Source of the DNA: JAKFDI01 sp044508835
GTDB lineage: Bacteria; Pseudomonadota; Gammaproteobacteria; Burkholderiales; Burkholderiaceae_C
Length of the DNA: 36,149 nucleotides
Direction: 5' to 3'
Assembly: GCA_044508835.1 (NCBI GenBank)
Contig: JBIQHD010000039.1
Coordinates: forward strand, 1 to 36,149
The notes under the pieces were generated by a model. It did not search any database and had not been told where the DNA came from. It saw only the letters and a program-made list of their open reading frames with translations. This document shows positions 32,421 to 36,149 of the stretch, one piece after another; the stretch's first letter is position 1, and every line of letters starts with the position of its first letter. Position numbers and translations under genes: made by a program.

Positions 32421-32882
32421 CTACGCCGGGGCGTCCGGCCCGGCACCGGCCGCGTACGACGCCAGAAACTCCGCCAGCGCCGACACGAGCGCCTGCTTGC
32501 GGGCGAGCAGGTCTTCGCCGAGCGGGAGGTCGTCGGGGTGGTAGCGGCCCAGCAGCTTCCGGCTCGACGGGAGATCGAGGCTCATGCCCATGTGCACGGC
32601 GCGAATCACTTCCAGGGCATCGGGCAGGGCGTCGAGGTCGCGCGCCAGCTCGGCGTCGAGCGCGGCCTGGTCCTGCGCCAGGGCGGCCAGCCGGGCCTGC
32701 TGGCTCGCGCGCAGCGCCGTCGGGCCTTCGCCGCGCCGGGCCTTGTTCGCGTCGATGCGCGCGCCGAAGCTTCGTTCTCCTTCCTCGACGTGAAGCGCCA
32801 GCGCCTCGATCCGGCGCAGCGACGCCGCCATCGCGGCGTTGGAGGTCTTGGCCGCGGCGATGCGGATGAAACCGGCGTTCAT
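32421..32882 (-). CDS. Hypothetical helical protein
   Basis: This 153-residue, Ala/Leu-rich, mostly helical protein begins MNAGFIRIAAAKTSNAAMAA. The charged middle (LRRIEALALHVEEGERSFGA) and LGRYHPDDLPLGEDLLARKQ near the end look protein-like rather than antisense. No signal peptide and no family recognised. It lies 22 bases after the methyltransferase gene and 9 bases before the lipoprotein gene on the same strand, so it is probably co-transcribed. Confidence 0.65.
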   Translation of the reverse strand: MNAGFIRIAAAKTSNAAMAASLRRIEALALHVEEGERSFGARIDANKARRGEGPTALRASQQARLAALAQDQAALDAELARDLDALPDALEVIRAVHMGMSLDLPSSRKLLGRYHPDDLPLGEDLLARKQALVSALAEFLASYAAGAGPDAPA

Positions 32883-32904
32883 GGGCTTGCGGCGTTCCCG
32901 TCGA

Positions 32905-33609
32905 TCAGGCGCCCGGTGCGCGCCTGGAGAACCAGGCGTGGATCAGCCCGGCCTGGAAGAACTGCACCGGCGCGTCGAAGCCGCCGGCTTCGATGATGGC
33001 GGCGACGGCGCGCGGCGGCAGCACGGCCACGTCGCGCGCATAGGCGGCGCGCAGCCGCTCCCGCCCTTCGGGCGAGATGTCGGCGGCGGCCATCATGTGC
33101 ATCCACGCCTGCAGCAGGGCACCGTACTCGCTCGATGCGACGTCCGAGGCCAGGTCGGAACTGGCGAGGATGCCGCCCGGCCGGAGCCTGCCGGCAATGG
33201 CGCGGAAGAACCCGGCGCGGGCGTCTCGGTCCAGGATGAACTGCGAGACGAGGAAGCACGTGGCCGCGTCGTGCGCATCGTCGAACGGCAGCGTGTCGAG
33301 GTAGCCCTCGTGGAGCCGGCAGCGCGGGGCGAACCCCTCCGCCTCGGCACGGCGGCGGCAGACGTCGAGCATCGCACCCGAGGGCTCGACCACGGTGAAC
33401 CGCCAGCCCGGGAACCTTCGGGCGAGGTGCGCCACCTCGGCGCCCGTTCCCGCGCCCACGCAGAGGATGCGCGCGTCCGCGGGAAGGCCGGCGAAGACGG
33501 ACTCGAGCAGGAAGTGCAGCGCCTCGCGGATCGGCGCGGTCTTCTCCCACTGCTTGTCGTAGCCGGGCGCCTGCTGGTCGAACAGTGCCTTAAGTTCTTC
33601 GTCGCGCAT
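32905..33609 (-). CDS. Class I SAM-dependent methyltransferase
   Basis: This 234-residue protein starts at ATG 33609 (MRDEELKALFDQQAPGYDKQ) after an AAAGGA site. SAM motif I is VGAGTGAE (51-58), the acidic end of beta-2 is FTVVEPSGAML, and a later loop reads FLVSQFILDRDAR. The fold resembles CmoA/UbiE-like small methyltransferases, but the substrate cannot be named. It lies downstream of an alpha/beta hydrolase gene (47 bases) in the same direction. Confidence 0.85.
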   Translation of the reverse strand: MRDEELKALFDQQAPGYDKQWEKTAPIREALHFLLESVFAGLPADARILCVGAGTGAEVAHLARRFPGWRFTVVEPSGAMLDVCRRRAEAEGFAPRCRLHEGYLDTLPFDDAHDAATCFLVSQFILDRDARAGFFRAIAGRLRPGGILASSDLASDVASSEYGALLQAWMHMMAAADISPEGRERLRAAYARDVAVLPPRAVAAIIEAGGFDAPVQFFQAGLIHAWFSRRAPGA

Positions 33610-33655
33610 CGATTTCCTTTGGAAGCTGCGGTGCCGGCCGCCACGCGCCGCCTGC

Positions 33656-34486
33656 TCAGGGCGCCTGGCGTCCGGGTGGCACGGAGGGCGGGATCTTGCC
33701 CAGGAAGCGGGCGATCTGCGCATTCACCACCTCGGCATGCGTCAGCGGCCCCATGTGGCCCAGGCCCGGGAAGCGGACGACCTCGGCCCGGGCCAGCGCC
33801 GGCAGCAGCACGCGGGCGACCGCATGCGCCGACTCGGGCGAGTCTTCGCCCGCCATGTAGAGCACCGGCATGTCCAGCGCGGCGAACGCCTCGACGGGCG
33901 TCGGCTCGGTGAACAGGGCATGGGCCCAGCGCCGCACGTTGACGACCGAGCCGGCGATCGGCGGCTTGCGCTGCGCCGGCATGGCCTCCCAGCTGCCGCT
34001 GCCCATCCAGAAGTCGATGAAGCAGCGGGCGGCCAGGTCCCGATCACCGGCATCCAGCGCCTCGCCGACGGCGAGAACGGCGTGCCGGATGCCGTCGGCC
34101 CCGTTGGGCGGCGGGTGCCGGGCGTCCACGGCCGCGAACAGCGTGGGCTCGTACAGGACGAGCGCCCGCGCGCGCGCCGCGTGCCGCAGCGCGGCCATGA
34201 GGGCGACCGCCGCGCCATAGGAATGGCCCACCAGCGCGAACGATTCGCCGGCTCGCGCGAAGACGGGCTCCAGCAGATCGACTTCGTCCTGCAGGCGGAT
34301 GACGCGATCGGACGGCCATTCCGCGGTCTTGCCGGACCCGTAGGAATCCGGCGCCAGGACGTGATGGCTCTCCGCGAGCAGATCCATCAGGCCGCGCCAC
34401 TGGCTGGAGGTGCTGGCATTCGAGTGGAGGCAGACGACGGCCGGCCCGGTGCCGGCTTCGCGGACGAAGGGGTGGGGGATCGGCAT
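33656..34486 (-). CDS. Alpha/beta-hydrolase
   Basis: This 276-residue hydrolase has the nucleophile elbow GHSYGA (Ser89), Asp215 in LYMAGEDSPES and His244 in GLGHMGPL as catalytic triad, and an oxyanion HSNASTSSQW near the start. The family cleaves esters, epoxides or C-C bonds; the substrate is unknown. No signal peptide. About 108 bases without a gene separate it from the GNAT gene. Confidence 0.88.
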   Translation of the reverse strand: MPIPHPFVREAGTGPAVVCLHSNASTSSQWRGLMDLLAESHHVLAPDSYGSGKTAEWPSDRVIRLQDEVDLLEPVFARAGESFALVGHSYGAAVALMAALRHAARARALVLYEPTLFAAVDARHPPPNGADGIRHAVLAVGEALDAGDRDLAARCFIDFWMGSGSWEAMPAQRKPPIAGSVVNVRRWAHALFTEPTPVEAFAALDMPVLYMAGEDSPESAHAVARVLLPALARAEVVRFPGLGHMGPLTHAEVVNAQIARFLGKIPPSVPPGRQAP

Positions 34487-34594
34487 CGCGATGGCCTGCG
34501 GGCTTGGTGGCGGAGTCTGGCGTTCGAGATCAGCAGCGCATGCCTGCGGCGTGCGTGGACGCGGGGCGAAGAATAAACCTGGGCCGGCGCTGGA

Positions 34595-35035
34595 CTACGG
34601 GGTGCGAGGAATGTTCTCGTCGACCCTGCGCCCCATGCTGATGCGGTCTTCCACCGCGTACCCGATGGATCGATAGAAGGCGACCACCCCGCGGTTGGTT
34701 CCAAGCACTTGCAGGTTGATCTTGGTGCAGCCCCGCGCGGCCAGGGCGCGTTCCGCATGCCGTACCAGGTCGGTCCCGATCCCTGATGCCCGAAAGCCGG
34801 GGTCGACCGCCACCGAGTACAGCCAGCCGCGATGCCCGTCGTAGCCGGCCAGCGTGGTGCCGACCACGCGGTCGCCGGCAGTCGCCACGAAGAACAATTC
34901 GTCATCGACGGCCAGCTTCTTGTCGATGCTCAACCCAGGGTCGTTGTGACCCGTTCCAGGGCCGAACGCGGCAGTCCACAGCTCGATGACCTGCTGGCGA
35001 TGGATGTCATCCCGATATGGAGTGATTGGGTGCAT
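34595..35035 (-). CDS. GNAT-family acetyltransferase, YpeA-like
   Basis: This 146-residue GNAT protein resembles E. coli YpeA: IELWTAAFGPG..NDPGLSIDKKL, the central AGYDGHRGWLYSVAVDPGFR, the acetyl-CoA loop RASGIGTDLVRHAE, and AFYRSIGYAVED. It transfers acetyl groups to an unknown amine. The ATG at 35035 lies 15 bases after the DUF2127 stop, so they may be co-transcribed. Confidence 0.88.
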   Translation of the reverse strand: MHPITPYRDDIHRQQVIELWTAAFGPGTGHNDPGLSIDKKLAVDDELFFVATAGDRVVGTTLAGYDGHRGWLYSVAVDPGFRASGIGTDLVRHAERALAARGCTKINLQVLGTNRGVVAFYRSIGYAVEDRISMGRRVDENIPRTP

Positions 35036-35050
35036 GGTTGAAAAGCCGAA

Positions 35051-35521
35051 CTACATTCCCGGCCGGTGATTCGAGGAACGCGAGCGCCGCTGCAGCAGTG
35101 AATGCACCATGATGCCGACCACCACCAGGTTGGCCGCCAGCAGTGCGAAGTGCAGGAAAGCAGGCTGCTTCACGAACTCTGCAAGCTCGAACGGCACATA
35201 GACGGCGCCGCTGCCAGACGCCAGCACCTCGGCCCAGGCACGCCCCCGATACAGGCCGAAGGCCTCGACAAAGCGGAGCGTCGAATACGCGGCCGCGCCG
35301 AGCGCGATGAGGACCAGGTGGGTGTTGTGCAGGTTGCCGGCGGCCAGCAGGAAGATGCGAGGGTACTTGGCGGCCGGATTGAGGTGCAGGTGCTCGACCA
35401 GAGAGAGCACCAAGGCGTGGAGATCCTCGTGCGCCAGGGAAAGAACCGCGGTGGCCGCCAGGAGGGCGAGGGCGCCTTTGAGGGCCTCGATGCCCGCGAC
35501 GATCTTGACGGCTTTGCTCAC
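35051..35521 (-). CDS. DUF2127 membrane protein
   Basis: This 156-residue protein has four hydrophobic segments and the DUF2127 look: KIVAGIEALKGALALLAATA at the start, FVEAFGLYRGRAWAEVLASG in the middle, and YVPFELAEFVKQPAFLHFAL. Function is unknown. It lies 21 bases after the stop of the MreB-like gene, in the same direction. Confidence 0.82.
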   Translation of the reverse strand: MSKAVKIVAGIEALKGALALLAATAVLSLAHEDLHALVLSLVEHLHLNPAAKYPRIFLLAAGNLHNTHLVLIALGAAAYSTLRFVEAFGLYRGRAWAEVLASGSGAVYVPFELAEFVKQPAFLHFALLAANLVVVGIMVHSLLQRRSRSSNHRPGM

Positions 35522-35542
35522 GAGGGGCTGCCTTTGACTCGG

Positions 35543-36028
35543 TTACTCCCACTCGCCGCCACGTTGCGGCGCCTTTCCGGCGAGAACTTCTTCGTCGCCG
35601 AGCGGGCGGCCAGTCCAGACGAAAACCTGTGATGCCCCCGCCCCGAGAGCCATCTCCCGGAATGCCCGTCGTTCGACCTGAGTGAAGCCCCCAGCCGGAG
35701 CGCAGAGGGGATGCATGACGACCGATGGGGAAATGGCAAGCAGACGCTTGCCCAGTGCACGGCGCAGCTGATGTTTGACCAGTTGCTCGGCAAGCGTGAA
35801 GTCCGAGACGAGCGAGCGGGGATGCGCAAAAGGATTGACGACTTGCGAGGGCTCAGTGGCGGATGCCGCGGCTGCTCTTGCCGTGGCACCGACACCGAGG
35901 ATTCTTGGCTTCGGTGGGGCACTGATCGCCACCTCGGGAACTTCGGAGATGGATTCGCCGGTTTTGAGATTCTTGACGGTAAGGCGCTCGGGCGATATTT
36001 GAATGTAGACGACAGGTCTGATGTTCAT
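35543..36028 (-). CDS. Short MreB-like protein (partial actin fold)
   Basis: This 161-residue protein (ATG 36028; a TTG at 36037 would add three residues) resembles the N-terminal part of MreB. PEVAISAPPKPRILGVGATA, then NPFAHPRSLVSDFTLAEQLV, and GGFTQVERRAFREMALGAGA align in order with MreB residues about 25-150. The nucleotide loop DLGTANT of MreB is replaced by YIQISPERLTVK and the rest of the actin fold is missing, so ATP binding is unlikely. It is either a stand-alone subdomain family or a truncated paralogue. No further gene is seen in 36029-36149. Confidence 0.65.
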   Translation of the reverse strand: MNIRPVVYIQISPERLTVKNLKTGESISEVPEVAISAPPKPRILGVGATARAAAASATEPSQVVNPFAHPRSLVSDFTLAEQLVKHQLRRALGKRLLAISPSVVMHPLCAPAGGFTQVERRAFREMALGAGASQVFVWTGRPLGDEEVLAGKAPQRGGEWE

Positions 36029-36149
36029 GCTTTGCAAAGGTCTTCGTGCCGTCTAATGACATGAGGGGGTATGTCCGCTCGATGAAAGAGTTAGGGAAGG
36101 TCTGCATAACTCAGTGCTGATCCGCGTTGCATGACAGAGCGCGGCCGGC

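Overview
The window is high-G+C DNA from a betaproteobacterium, most likely a member of the Burkholderiales close to Comamonadaceae. The grounds are codon usage, a tRNA-Val(GAC) of betaproteobacterial type, a HurIR/BhuR-like haem uptake locus, and small families common in that group (DUF2325, DUF3016, SirB2). It splits into an integrated accessory element (1 to about 8448) and host chromosome (about 8449 to the end).

Left part, the integrative element. It holds a ParB C-terminal remnant, a small membrane protein, an AlpA-type regulator, a large two-gene operon on the minus strand, and a tyrosine integrase. The element ends in the 3' half of a tRNA-Val(GAC) gene (8399-8448), read here as the distal attachment site; the intact tRNA should lie beyond the left edge. 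The cargo operon is the most striking item. It encodes a 597-residue nitrilase-superfamily protein with a readable Glu-Lys-Cys triad, then, overlapping by 20 bases, a 1212-residue Rad50/SMC-like ATPase with a CxxC hook and an extra ~200-residue N-terminal region. Position and architecture suggest an anti-phage or anti-plasmid system; I cannot match the pair to a named one.

Centre, an iron-starvation regulon (8.7-20.7 kb). After a DyP-type peroxidase come a fumC/FagA-like/microprotein operon (minus strand) and, divergently, a DUF3016 gene. Next are a ZIP transporter, an LCM-type methyltransferase and a DUF2325 protein in one operon, then an ECF sigma factor, its FecR regulator and a HasR/BhuR-like haem receptor with a signalling (STN) domain. 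Five Fur-box-like palindromes precede these transcription units. A second fecI lies downstream on the opposite strand. Its fecR breaks off after about 57 codons exactly where the receptor loses its C-terminal end, so a deletion or inversion junction is inferred near 19966.

Right part (20.7-36 kb). A two-partner secretion operon encodes a TpsB transporter, a TpsA exoprotein with YDG-type repeats and a Tat-exported caspase-fold protease. A cluster of short repeats follows, then hemerythrin and SirB2 genes, an EamA permease and, on the minus strand, a run of small metabolic or unknown genes: transglutaminase-like lipoprotein, methyltransferase, alpha/beta hydrolase, GNAT, DUF2127 and a short MreB-like protein. 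No rRNA, CRISPR array, insertion sequence or origin was seen.
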